Positions 21,733-32,800 of a DNA stretch of 64,000 nt are shown piece after piece. The DNA lies in the NCBI GenBank assembly GCA_902806565.1, contig CADCXA010000049.1:186001-250000 (forward strand), in the 5' to 3' direction. The translations under genes and the position numbers were made by a program. This stretch comes from Hypoxylon rubiginosum. Lineage: Eukaryota; Ascomycota; Sordariomycetes; Xylariales; Hypoxylaceae. Each line of letters begins with the position of its first letter. Position 1 is the stretch's first letter. Below the pieces are notes generated by a model. The model saw nothing but the letters and a program-made list of their open reading frames with translations. It did no database searches and had not been told where the DNA came from.

Positions 21733-23787
21733 TTTGGAGTCGGTGTGGTCGTCAGCTCTAATTCTAGTGTTCTATCTTCTAGCGATTTTCGTCTGCTGGA
21801 GAGAGCGTTAGAGTTGGGGGTATAAATAAGAGAAGGGGGAAGAACAGAGCATACAATAAGAGTCTAAAGGCGTAGTAGAGGTCACGGCAAAGGCAAAGGC
21901 AATGTCAATGGCAAAGAGCGTAGTGCGCGTAGGCGCGTGGGATACCGAGTCGAGGAAACTCCCTTTCTATTATTCTTCCGGCGGATATTCTGATGAGGAC
22001 ACAAGAGAAGAAAGTCACAATACAAAAGAAACTGGGAAAGATCAGAAGAAAAAGGGACAGGTATAGTGGCGACACAGCAACGAAACACCTAGGACCCAAG
22101 CGCGAGGAAAGTCCGTGGGAGTTAAGTCAGCGGACCGTCTTCGCGAACCCCTGCTGGGATTTCATCATTGTTCGTGGAGGTTTTTCCCGAAAATATTTTT
22201 TTTCTCCTCTTACACCTCGGTCAAATCTATGTACGAGCAGGGGGAACCGACTTCGGCAGGTTAGGTCCGAATGCGACTCGCTGTTTATTGCGATACTGTA
22301 CCTGAGAAGGCGTCGAGTCTGGATCGGGAAGCTCTGGCACCAATGGGCAAAGAAGACTGGAAGAGATGCCTTTTCTAGGGGGGTTTTAGGCTGCCAAAGT
22401 GGCCTGACAGATCGGTCAAGTCACGCCACGATTTGAAAATTGCCCCGATTTAAGAAAGCTTGGTTTTGCCTCTGTTACGTCTAATTGGTAATTTATTGCA
22501 ATCATTTCGAGGCGCACCACAACTATCGAGGGTCGAGACGGTCTACAAGCATTGCCTGCAAGCATGTGCAAGTGGACCTGCCACGGATCGACGTGGGTTG
22601 TGGGTTGGGTTTGTGAGGATGGATTTGTTCGAGAAAGAAAAAGAAAAAGAATAGGGATGCAGAAAAAGGAGACGACTATTATTAGGTAAGGCTCCGTCGG
22701 CTCCCCTGGGCTCTCGTGGGCTCCCCTTGGCTCCCCTAGGCTCCTCATCAACCCGCTATTTGCCAATTCCATCGAGACCCTGGACGAATTACTGGCTCGG
22801 ATCAAGTTATAGCGCCGGAGATCCACACAAAGTGCCCGGATCCGCTCCGACTTATTTTCGGCACGAAGCCGGATCCCAATCTAGACCGAAACAACGGCAG
22901 GCCCAGTTAGGAATGTTACAAGTCAGGCTAAATTGCCAAGATTAAGGGTGTAAGTCACCTGGCTGAAACGGGGGTGCAAAAAAGGTAGGTCTACTGATTA
23001 TTAGAGGGGCCCGAAGCCAGTCATAATCTGACACTTACGAATGCACGGCATCTATGGCTGAGCGAGCGAACAGTCGAGAATTTGACATTGGAGTCAGCGA
23101 ACTCTGGCTGACCGGTCGCGGCCAGTTAGCCACTGTTACAACACGAGTAAGATCGTCGCCGTCGAGACGACGCTGCGGCAGTCCTGATAAGTCCTATAAC
23201 GAGAATATGTTGGGACTTCTATAGGAATCCAGATGATCCGGAGGTGGCGGAATGGCAGTTTGATATCGAAGCACCTAAACCGACCGACGTCTGGACCAAC
23301 ACATCCCTCCATCGAGGGTGTTGTCCTCTGACAACCTTCATTCCTACGCGGAAACATAAAGGAATTGCGAATGCATCTCTGATTCGCATGCGAGGGTACC
23401 CTCATTACTGTAGGAATTGTTGGTAGGTAAGCGCTGAAGGAGCCTGCCACTGTAACGGCTAAACAAGCAACAGATAGCCTACCGGTAGGTACCAACGTAA
23501 GCTTGTAATCAGGGCGTAGGGAATCAATATCATTTCATTAGGATTGCAGGAGAAATACGAGAGGATGAGATCACAAACACAGAGTAGACAATTAGCCCCT
23601 TGACGTAGGATCACAAGATCGCGTCTCTTACTATAGCCTTATTACATTTCAGATAGTATGGTCACTTTGCAGAACAACTCCTTTCCTGTTAAGCGCTTTC
23701 TTATTCCTTAAACTCTCTCACGCAGATGATCGCCTAAACGATTGCTATTTCGTCGGATAGTTACCTAGGTACCTAATCTTTCAAAGC
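21733..23787. other. Intergenic, nothing identified
   Basis: Contains a run of GGCTCCCCT-like units at about 22690-22745. Frames of 106-147 codons (21993-22436 plus, 22416-22826 minus, 23136-23495 minus) lack recognisable motifs and show no matching splice or codon pattern. No gene annotated. Confidence 0.45.
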
Positions 23788-24117
23788 CTACTCGCCGGCG
23801 GCTCCAGATGCATACGTGTCCATAACTTTCCACGGCCCAAGGAGGTCCTCGCAGCCCATCTTCGTCGCGACAATAATCACGTTCTCCCTACCCCCTAAAT
23901 CTACTGATTCTTTTCAGGACCCAGCCTACCCGGAAGTATCCACTCAGTAACCGTTCGACCCTCACCCTGCTAGCAGGCGCCGGTGGTAACCCCCGTCGAA
24001 CGAGACCCACCCGCTCCGAGATCCCAAACGACGCCGTTCTTCTTCCCGCACCGCATGTCGTTCGAACCTCCATCTCCGCGAAGCCAAGAATGCAGAGCCC
24101 CAATGCAGAATTGCCAT
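23788..24117 (-). CDS. Small two-exon protein of unknown function
   Basis: Exons 23966-24117 and 23788-23887, joined over a 78-nt intron (GTGAGG..GGTAG), give 83 aa. The start follows ATAACAATGG, a good context. The first part, MAILHWGSAFLASRRWRFER, is basic and amphipathic, then HAVREEERRR and SGWVSFDGGYHRRLLAG. The second exon reads ENVIIVATKMGCEDLLGPWK and ends in MDTYASGAAGE. The frame is invisible to single-exon scanning because each exon is short. The composition looks like a real protein and the phase is kept, but I recognise no family. The alternative is chance open frames; expression data would settle it. Confidence 0.45.
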
Positions 24118-25217
24118 TGTTATTTATCCACCCAGGTCTAGGCGTATGGGGCGCCACGATACATATATATGAATAGAAGCTTCTTCACGATTGGCGAGAC
24201 CTTGGCGCCTACGCTCGGCGCAGATGGACCAACTTGGCACGACTTGGTCCTCCGCACGTAATTTAGGACGATCTATCCTATGCAAGTGCGGGTCTAGAGC
24301 CACGGAAAGCGGCGAGGTCATTGAAACTGGGCTCAGTTGCCCAGCTGGAGGTCAGGTAAGTAGATGGATGCAAACGAAATGGGGGGAGAGAAGAAGAAGA
24401 CCACGAGGTCTAGACTCGAGCCGGATAGTTGCACTTGATAGGTGCACTGTCTTAATGCCCTCTTTCTCAGACCTTTCTCAGAGACGAGCGATCCCCCTTA
24501 CTACCGTACACTCATTGAGCTACTTGGTCTCTATGGCTTCATTTGGTGTCCTTGGCGATATACAGAAACATTGATATAATGTACAACTTGCACATTGGCC
24601 AAGCGTTAATCCGGATATCCCAATACCCCTGGAACAGTTACCTATTCCTGGCTTCTCTCGACAGGCGGGTATGATTATGGAGAAGATGCAGCATTACACC
24701 CACAGCGAGTGAGCTGCAATGTGGAAAGAGTACGATTTAATACTTCCCTTTCCCCTTGAACATGCTTCCTCAGTCTTCTAAGATGAGAAGAAACACGGGG
24801 ATCGTTAGAGCCGGGCGCGGGTTCATTCAAAGGCGTCGATGCCAGAGCACATGCACATGCACACGTACACACGCCTACGATTTAAGATATATAGAAAGCA
24901 AAATGTGGCACATGGGCTCTCAGGCCTGAGGGATACCTTCCCCCCTCAGCCTACTTACGGATATTCACTGTATGGATAGGCTTTTTCCATGTAAGGTCTT
25001 GTCTTCTCCTATGGCATTAAGTCCGTGAAGTTTCGACCCGATAAACGCTCAGTCCCTTCTTATCGTTATGAGCGGAGCGGTAGGCAACGTCCACTGGTTG
25101 CGGACAACGCCATCTCGGTTCCATGTAGTCTCGATATGCCATAGCCTTGTGGGTGTTGTTTCTGATCAATCGTTTACTTGTTCAGCTTCGTGGTCGGAAT
25201 CCATTAGCCCTCAGGTT
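24118..25217. other. Intergenic, no gene seen
   Basis: A plus-strand frame of 127 codons at 24191-24574 has no recognisable content. The remainder is plain spacer. Confidence 0.45.
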
Positions 25218-25974
25218 TCAAGTCTTCACCACCAGTCTTGGTGTTAGATAATCCAGCCTTTTCTGTCGGATGTTGGCAGCTGCGAGTCTAACATGATGCC
25301 TGTAGACGATGAAGTTAATCAGAATGTTATATAGATCAGTCGAATTGAAGCCCACCAGGTAGGTAGTGATAGACGTATTTGCGCAAGCCTTGCCCCTGTA
25401 ATAGTAGACAAAGTAGCTAGGCTCGCAGAAAGGGGGCAGACTATTCCACGGATTCTGTATATATACATACCTCGGTACCTCCTAATATACGGTAAAATGA
25501 GATACTCCAGAGGAGTGAATGCTACGATGATTGCTGTTATGATCTAAGAGATACTGCTAATGTGACTTACGACCCGATTTATCCATACTTGCCTCTGCTT
25601 TCCCCAGAGGTAAATCACAAATAGAGTGAAAGAACGTCTCGACTAATATAAGCATACCTCTTGAACAAAGTTATCCGAGTCGATGAACCAGAAGAGAAGC
25701 TTGAGCAATGCTAGTTCAACATCAGACACACTTCGACTTAATATAGGTTGAGGCAACTAGACCCTTCGAAAGCTTCACTAGAATCCCACTTCACACTCAA
25801 CACCTCCCCGGCTGCTATATACCAAAAGAGTGGAAGCGCCCGTAAGTACCGTGCTGGGCTATCTCCTCAACCGACGACTGGCCGTAGAGAAGGAGACTTC
25901 CTATATACTCTAATGAACAGGATCTAGGCAGTTGAACCTATGAAGCCCAGCAAAAATCCATCCATATCCATCAT
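25218..25974 (-). CDS. Tentative intron-rich membrane protein, unknown family
   Basis: No single long frame exists, but a chain of in-phase segments can be joined on the minus strand: a possible start at 25974 (MMDMDGFLLGFI), a segment ending at 25804 (RYLRALPLFWYIAAGE), then 25658-25756 (LALLKLLFWFIDSDNFVQE), 25571-25594 (RQVWINRV) and 25218-25481. The last is an open run of 87 codons reading EVPRYVYIQNPWNSLPPFCE, then STDLYNILINFIVYRHHV, to a TGA. Intervening introns would be 47, 63 and 89 nt. Several hydrophobic segments suggest a membrane protein. Other splice choices in the 5' half also give open frames, so the model is uncertain there. It could equally be a decayed gene. No family recognised. 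Confidence 0.33.
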
Positions 25975-26363
25975 AGCCCCTTACCAATAGCGTATTATGC
26001 TCTACGTGGTCTCAGCCGGCAGCTAGGGGTAGTCTATTGCGAGAAATTCCGGGATTGCTGGCTCTACTTCTAAGATTATATACTAAGAGATGATAGAGGA
26101 ACATCTAAAGGGGCTGAAGTCCCCCGGCATCGTGTACAAAGAAACGTGGTTCTTTCAGCGTCCCGGTAAGTCAAATCATTCACAGAATGAGTTCATTGCT
26201 ATATCTACCAACATGCTTACGGCGACGACTTGCGTCCCTGTGTCTATATGCCGACGACGACACCGGCATAGGTGCCGGAGGTAGACTTGACAAATATCCA
26301 ACAAATATATTTCCATCGATACGTTGCGTCTCTAAGAAGGTACATTGAGCCGACCCACGAGAG

Positions 26364-26434
26364 GCATCAGTAGTTTCGTGGTAAAATCCATCGTTGCCAT
26401 CGATGGGCCCCGCGTTCGATTCGCGGCTGATACC
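26364..26434 (+). tRNA. tRNA-Gly (GCC)
   Basis: A 71-nt cloverleaf. The anticodon stem CATCG/CGATG encloses the loop TTGCCAT, anticodon GCC. The T arm CCGCG-TTCGATT-CGCGG is perfect, and the D arm has the glycine-type GTTTCGTGGTAAAAT. The acceptor stem GCATCAG/CTGATAC has one C-A mismatch at the second pair, and the discriminator is C rather than the usual A. Six T at 26444-26449 fit a Pol III terminator. The mismatch suggests a diverged copy that may be weakly functional. Confidence 0.8.
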
Positions 26435-26443
26435 AATTGCTTC

Positions 26444-26449
26444 TTTTTT
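26444..26449 (+). terminator. Pol III T-run after tRNA-Gly
   Basis: Six T about ten bases past the tRNA-Gly 3' end, a standard Pol III stop. Confidence 0.7.
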
Positions 26450-28239
26450 ACTACTCCCTACTAAGGAGTTTTCAGCCTTGCACGCCCTCAGCACCCCTAG
26501 GGAGGTCAGTGTGATAGGGATAGCTATACTGAACAATGGTCCCCCCCCCTGGTGGGAGGTCAAGATACATTATCATCATCAAGTATTTGAACCATGTAAT
26601 CTATATTAGGCAAGTTGGCAATGCCATATGGATGAAACAACTAACAATCATTGTCTATCTCCGCTTGTTGCAGTATAGTTGGTCTATCACTCAGGTTGGA
26701 TTATCTAATGCCCAGCTTGAAATAAAAAGTGAGATGGTGTTACGGGGAGACAGGCGACCCGGAACATTGGCGATATACCATAGCGTAGCGGGAGTCACCT
26801 ACGCTATTGCCAATATCTTCTCGCTATAATTAGAGATAGAAACTTACGTATCACGACTCTGAAGCCTCATAGAAACCCAAGCAGCTATCTCTCCAAGTCA
26901 CAGGTACATATCTCTCCCGTCGCGTCACGAGGACCCACCACCAAGGACGCCTCCTATTCATTCTATGGCGGCGTATCGTCAATAACGGGCCGTTAACGAA
27001 TCTACCGATATTGGGGTTTCAGCTGCCACCGAAAGTCCCTAAATTAGCCATCGTTACCTAACGATAACGCCCTTTTCCTCTCGGCAAGGTCACCGCGCCG
27101 AATGTCAAAGGACCCTGGCGAACGTCTGGAGCGGACGGACGGGCTAGATCTCCAATAGTCGCTGGTAGATGCCGTGTCTTCTTGTCTTATTGGAAGTGAG
27201 CAGTCAAGTCAGTCAAATTAATCAAGTCGGTCACAGCCAGGTTAGTCAGTACGGCGCGGTCCGACATGAGAAAGCAGGCGGAAATACGCTTTTCAAATAT
27301 GCCTCGGGCAGCTAGCAGGTAGCTTGGCTGCCACATGGGGTTTTTTTTTGCGCGGCGGGAACCCGAAACAACGATGCAGACTTGACAAGACAAGTTCATG
27401 CGGCCAGACCGGCCGAATCGATCAACACTGTCTAGACCGCGAGAGAGCCTCGAAGCCCGCGTGGTACCAGCCAAGGGGGAGGTTGCGGCGGTTGGGCATT
27501 TTCAGGTCTTCTTTCGAAACCTTCGGCGGGTGATATCATAACCTTACATGTAGGTAGGTACCGAAACGCCTTCTGAGCGGGAGCACCCGGGACCGAGACT
27601 GCGGCCCTGAGGCGAAGGTTCCCAGCTGACGAGAGGCGGCCGCTGGCGAGGCCCATAGACGCATAGACGCGCGAGATAGAGAGAGACCTAAAGACAGGGT
27701 ACGCACCCGAACAAAGAAAGGGAAATAATAAGAGCAGACGTGGTCACCGAGGATGATCCCGGTATATGTTGCAGAGGTGTAGTCGCACAGGGACGAACCA
27801 CGTGGTGTCCACAGAACCGAGGGAATAACGATCGTCGGGGGGTGGGATCGTTACCAGATCGCCCTTTTTCCCTTTTTCATTTCGTTGGTCCCCCCCCTTC
27901 ATCTCACTCCCACTCTCCCTCGCGGAAGCTCAAGCGAAAAGGCAAGCTGGGACAGATGCAGAAAAGAGCTGGAAAGGACCCCGGAAATCCGACGGGACGG
28001 CTCTAGGCGGACCTCGTGGAGACGCGGGCTGCAAGAGACCACGTTGCAACGTGGGCAGGAAGGCAGGCAAGATGCGCGCGCATATGCATCACCCGCTCGC
28101 ATGGTTGGGAGAAACTTTTGTCACATCCAATCGGTCGGGATTTCGGCGCAGATTCGGGTGAAGGGGGTATGTCTGTGTGTGTATATGTGTGTGTGGGAGG
28201 TTAGAGGTACACAAGCGAACATAAAGTGTGCTTCGCCGT

Positions 28240-28269
28240 CATCCTCTCATCCTCTCATCCTCTCATCCC
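28240..28269. repeat. 8-bp microsatellite CATCCTCT
   Basis: Three exact copies and a partial fourth of CATCCTCT, shortly downstream of a TG-rich stretch at about 28168-28196. Confidence 0.9.
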
Positions 28270-29816
28270 ATCTTCTTCTTTTTTTCTTTGCTGCCAGCTT
28301 ATTGTTACAGGCCAGTCACACGTGGATTCGTAGGTATCGATGGCTGATAGGATGTTTGGAATAATATTTTTTTTTCCTCTTGCAAATTTCCACCCTAGCC
28401 TTCCTTTTTCTTCGCAATCCTTCGGTACGACGACAGAAAAGAGAGGATTGCCTGCCTACTCGGGTAGCACATGGCCATCCTTACCCATGGCCACGACCAG
28501 GAAGAAAGACGGAATAGGAAATCACTCACAATATCGTAGGGTTGCGTCCGGCCGCTTCTCCGTGTGGCCCCCCAAAAAGGGTCGTAGTAGTAATAAAATT
28601 ATCTAGATTTCTCATTCGTTTACGTGGAGAGAGAAAATGCCTGCATATTTGGGGGCTTGGTGGCGTAGTCATCTCGGAACGGCGCGCGTCACATGTGGTG
28701 GCAGTGGCCATCATCAGATGACTAGTCGAATGAGTAAAAAATAAAAACTCCATTGGAGTAGGATAGCGATGAAGAAGGGGGGGAAGGGGGGGACACACAG
28801 ACATAGACAGCCTGATTCAAAACCTGCCGGATGCGGTTATTAGATGCGCGATGAGAAACTTAGCCTGATGGTCGTTGGGACGGCGGATGGTAGTCTGACT
28901 GAGCCTAGCGATGATAATGTTTGCTCGTTCTAGGCATTCGACGACGAGGCTCTCTTACGAAGAGAAGAAGCAGGCTGTTGGGGTTGCATTCTGCCTCTAG
29001 AAGTCCACGACAGTCCACGACGGCGCAGTAAAACTGGCGCGCTCCAGCGAGGCCGAAACGTCGTACGGGTGGTCATCTTCTCGCCCAGTAAAGATCAAAT
29101 CCATTGAAGGCTTGGGATGACATGGCTCGAAGGTGGCCAACTCCTTAAGCCCCCACGCTGCGCTGGAAAAGCTGGCCGGTAACTAAAAAGGGGCAAGCTT
29201 GGTTTATTTGGTCAGACGGGTCTATTTCTGGAAGCTGTGGATTGCGAACGAGAAATCAGATTACACTTAGATAGTACAATACACAGGTCGAGTTGCGCGT
29301 TTGTAGTACATGCTGGTTCCCCAGACGATAATAAAAAATGGCGTTTGATAGTAAGGATGGATATTAGATGTTATGCATATTCCTTTTTCCCTCAATGGGC
29401 AAAATAGCATGGCATGGGCATAGCATAACATCACAATGATGCAGCAAACCTTGAACGAGCAGGGTCCTTCAAATCTCCGACCCCGAACTACTGCAGGGGA
29501 GAAATGTCTTTGAGCGGGAAGGGTGCAGTACCATGTACGGATACGTAGTATGATGCATTGTACCTCATGTAGGGCGCAAGCCACTCGGTTGCTATGTACC
29601 CTCGGTACATAGAGAGAAGGGGGGGAAATAATAATAATATCGGGATACGGACCCGATATTGAGAAGTTTAGATGACGGAGGTTGAGACGGGATGGAATGT
29701 AATAAGATATCTATGTTTCTGGCGCATTGTACTTTTGCAATGCTCGGCGATATTGTACGTTAGGTAGGTAATCAACTGCGTATTCGCTAGACATACGAGA
29801 AAAAAAAGGAGAGTCA

Positions 29817-29820
<4 letters not shown>

Positions 29821-29849
<29 letters not shown>
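29821..29849. repeat. Poly-T tract of 29
   Basis: Twenty-nine uninterrupted T. It could be the A-tail scar of a retroposed transcript read from the other strand, but no element body is recognisable beside it. It is also a place where sequencing length errors are likely. Confidence 0.9.
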
Positions 29850-32800
29850 CGCCTAGGCGCAGTGAGATTTGCAATGGAATCTGATGGGATTTTTTTTTTG
29901 TTAGACAGAATGAAAATTTTTGAAATTAGAGGTTCGAAAAAAGGGCTGAGAAAGCCAGCCAAAAAAAATGAAATGAACGAAAAGGAAAAAGGATTAAAGG
30001 TCAAATAAAAAATAAAAATATGCCGAAGCTAAACTGTACCTTGAGTCTAGTCGCGTAACAGTACTATAGTACTTTATGATACGTATAAGGGGGCCGACGG
30101 TCGTTCCCGAAACGAACCCGCTTTTTATCGTCTGTTTCTCTTACGTGAATGGACGACCCGACGGGACGGTCACTGGGAACATCTTTAAAGTCGTAACCTC
30201 CTTTAAGCTTGCATTAGCCTTGCAGCTCGTCGTGCCTGGGCAGATGCAGTGAGAGGTAAAATGGAAAAAGCTGAAAATGTTTCTAAATAAAGTCGTCCAA
30301 ACAAAAAGACCCTTGATTTAGGTAAGAAAAAATAAAAAAGAGGCGGTACCTGGAGTGAGGTTATCACGTACCGCAACTATGTATGTAGGTTTGTATAGTA
30401 TTCCCCTTTTCAGTTCCAATCTCCTCCCTGAATATCCAAACATAGGAGTCATTTTGCTAGTTCGGATGGTCGCATGCCTAGACGATAAGAGAAATAAGAA
30501 GTAAAAAAAGGAAAAGAAGAAAAAAAAAAGATCTCACTTAAGACGGGGTAAATGTCAAGGTCGTACGCGACCCGACGGTTCGGGTGAGGAGGGGTCTAAC
30601 ATGTTTGTGATCTAGAGATCTGATTGATGGGAAACCTGTTGGACTCGTGATCACATTCTCGATTTTTAAAACCCCCTTTCCTCCACTTTCTTAGCTTTGC
30701 CCATCCAATTATTTCGTGGGGAAAGGGGAAAAAAAAGGGGAGATCCCGATGGTGTTGCCCGAACGTTTGGAATAAGACATCGCCGAGGAGGATTGAGATC
30801 GAGTGAAATCGCAACAGCATTTCACACACACACGCATACGTCGGCTTTGCTTGCTTGGTAATCAATGAGGAGGCAAAAAGTTACCTAGGAGGTAGTTACG
30901 ATCGGTGGCTTTTCGGGACGGGGGAAGATGCAATGCGATGCGATGGGCAAATAGTAGATCTTGATCTTGCATTGTCGCCGAGGCGAGATGAGAGACATGG
31001 TCCCTGCTAGGCGGAATCACACCCGCACCTGAGATATGTCAGGAGAACCAAAAAAAGAAAAAAGAAAGCTCCGATTAATAGTCTCTCCCACCGTCCCGTA
31101 TGACATATTTCCGTCCTGCTAGATCTTAAGGCTGTTAGGGCCTAGTCTCACCTATCAAGCCGCATAAAGCAATTCGCTTCTAGGCTACAGCAGACCTGTC
31201 ATAATGATATATCGTGAAAAAAAAATTGTATATGCAGCCCGTGACTCAGAAGCCTTCCGCCACAGCCATCGTACATGCGAGGCGGTTTAGTGATCAAGTA
31301 TTATTTGAAAGAGGCTTCGAGAATGATCATAGGTATCAATAGTCACTAAGAAGTTGCGAGGAAAACACGAGTATAGAGGAAGAATCTGATCCATCATTCC
31401 GAAGAGATTCATGCCGGCGCTGTGTAGCTATCATGTCTCTGAGTGTACTGTACAGTCTAAAAACGGGGGGTATCTATCAACCTGGTTCCAGCCCAGCGTG
31501 CGCCCAATGACATGGCTGAACCCTTTCAAAACTAAACAGAACAAGTGTGGTTGTAGCCCAAAGCATCCCTCGAGTGCTGCCCAATACATTGTACAATATC
31601 CGAGCAGACCAGTTTCCGGTTCCGATCAGAATACAATCTCGACACCGTTAAGCTATGCCCAGTCCCTACGGAGGACCGGGGCGAGCAAGGTGAAGAGAGA
31701 AAAACAAAAGAAAATTGTAAGGGAAAACCCGAAAGAAGTCTATATGCTGAAGCCACTCTCTTTTTTCCATCTCTCGAAACCCAAACTTTTTGTAACCCAT
31801 CCCAGATTCCCGTTTTTTGGAAAGTACCTCTTAAATCATGTTGCTTGCTCTGTGACCACTTGACTCCGAAAAGGGGGAAGAATATTAAAAAATGTTGTAT
31901 GTTTGCGAAGCGGTGTAAAACGTTGGTCGGCGGGGTCTCGGGGCAACAATTGCGATCTAAGACTCAAGGGATGAAAAATATTTGGGGGGTTCCGGCTGAT
32001 GCATGACACAAAGACCCTCCTTGTTGTCGCGGTCCGAGCCACCCACAATGCGACACCGACCGGAGGACAAAGTTCATTGTCTCCTTCGTGTACACGCACA
32101 CACGCCGCGGGCTGTTGTCATGTCTTGTGGTCGAGTTCGGCAAGTCGGATAACGACGAAAAAAATAATTATCGCTGTGAAAAAATGGAAAAACCGTGACG
32201 TCCGACGATGAAACCCCGAATAAGTCCGAAAAATCCCACGGAAATCCAAGTCCTGTCTAGAAATAACGCCGAAGACAACTTGAAATTTCGATGCTGCATG
32301 AAACCGTGCTGATGCTATTTCTCCCCCCTTGTAGCTGTTTGGTTGGGGGGACAAGTAGAATGGCGGCGAGCCTGGCGGTGTATGGGGGATTGGAATGCGA
32401 TGTATTAAAATGGATGTATCGGAATGCGCCGGCCGTAGCTGAATTGCAAGGCGCGCGGAAAGGTGGTGTACAAGTCGAAGCGTAAGGGATTAAAAATGGT
32501 TGTAGTAGGAAACGCGCGTTCGCATTTTATGCTATCGCGCGAGTTTGCTATCGCTTCTGAAGACAATAGCTCCGGGCGTTATGAGATCGCGACGGCAAGC
32601 GACGTAGGTGATTAGGAGCTAGAGTAGCAGTCGAAGTTGTAGATGAAAAATTGTTGGATGTCGCAAGTTATCTTGATAAGACGACTTGAAGACTTATCGA
32701 GGCTTTGGCCTCGGCGGAGGCTTGGGCACACCAGTCGTATCGTAAGCACCACGTCCCATGTTTGCCATCTTGATTTCTCTATCGATCATGACGGGGAAGT

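Noticed and set aside
22416..22826. 136-codon minus-strand frame
   Set aside because: Overlaps the GGCTCC repeat patch and shows no protein-like pattern.
31411..31863. 150-codon plus-strand frame in the desert
   Set aside because: No motif, irregular composition and no sensible splice partners; likely chance.
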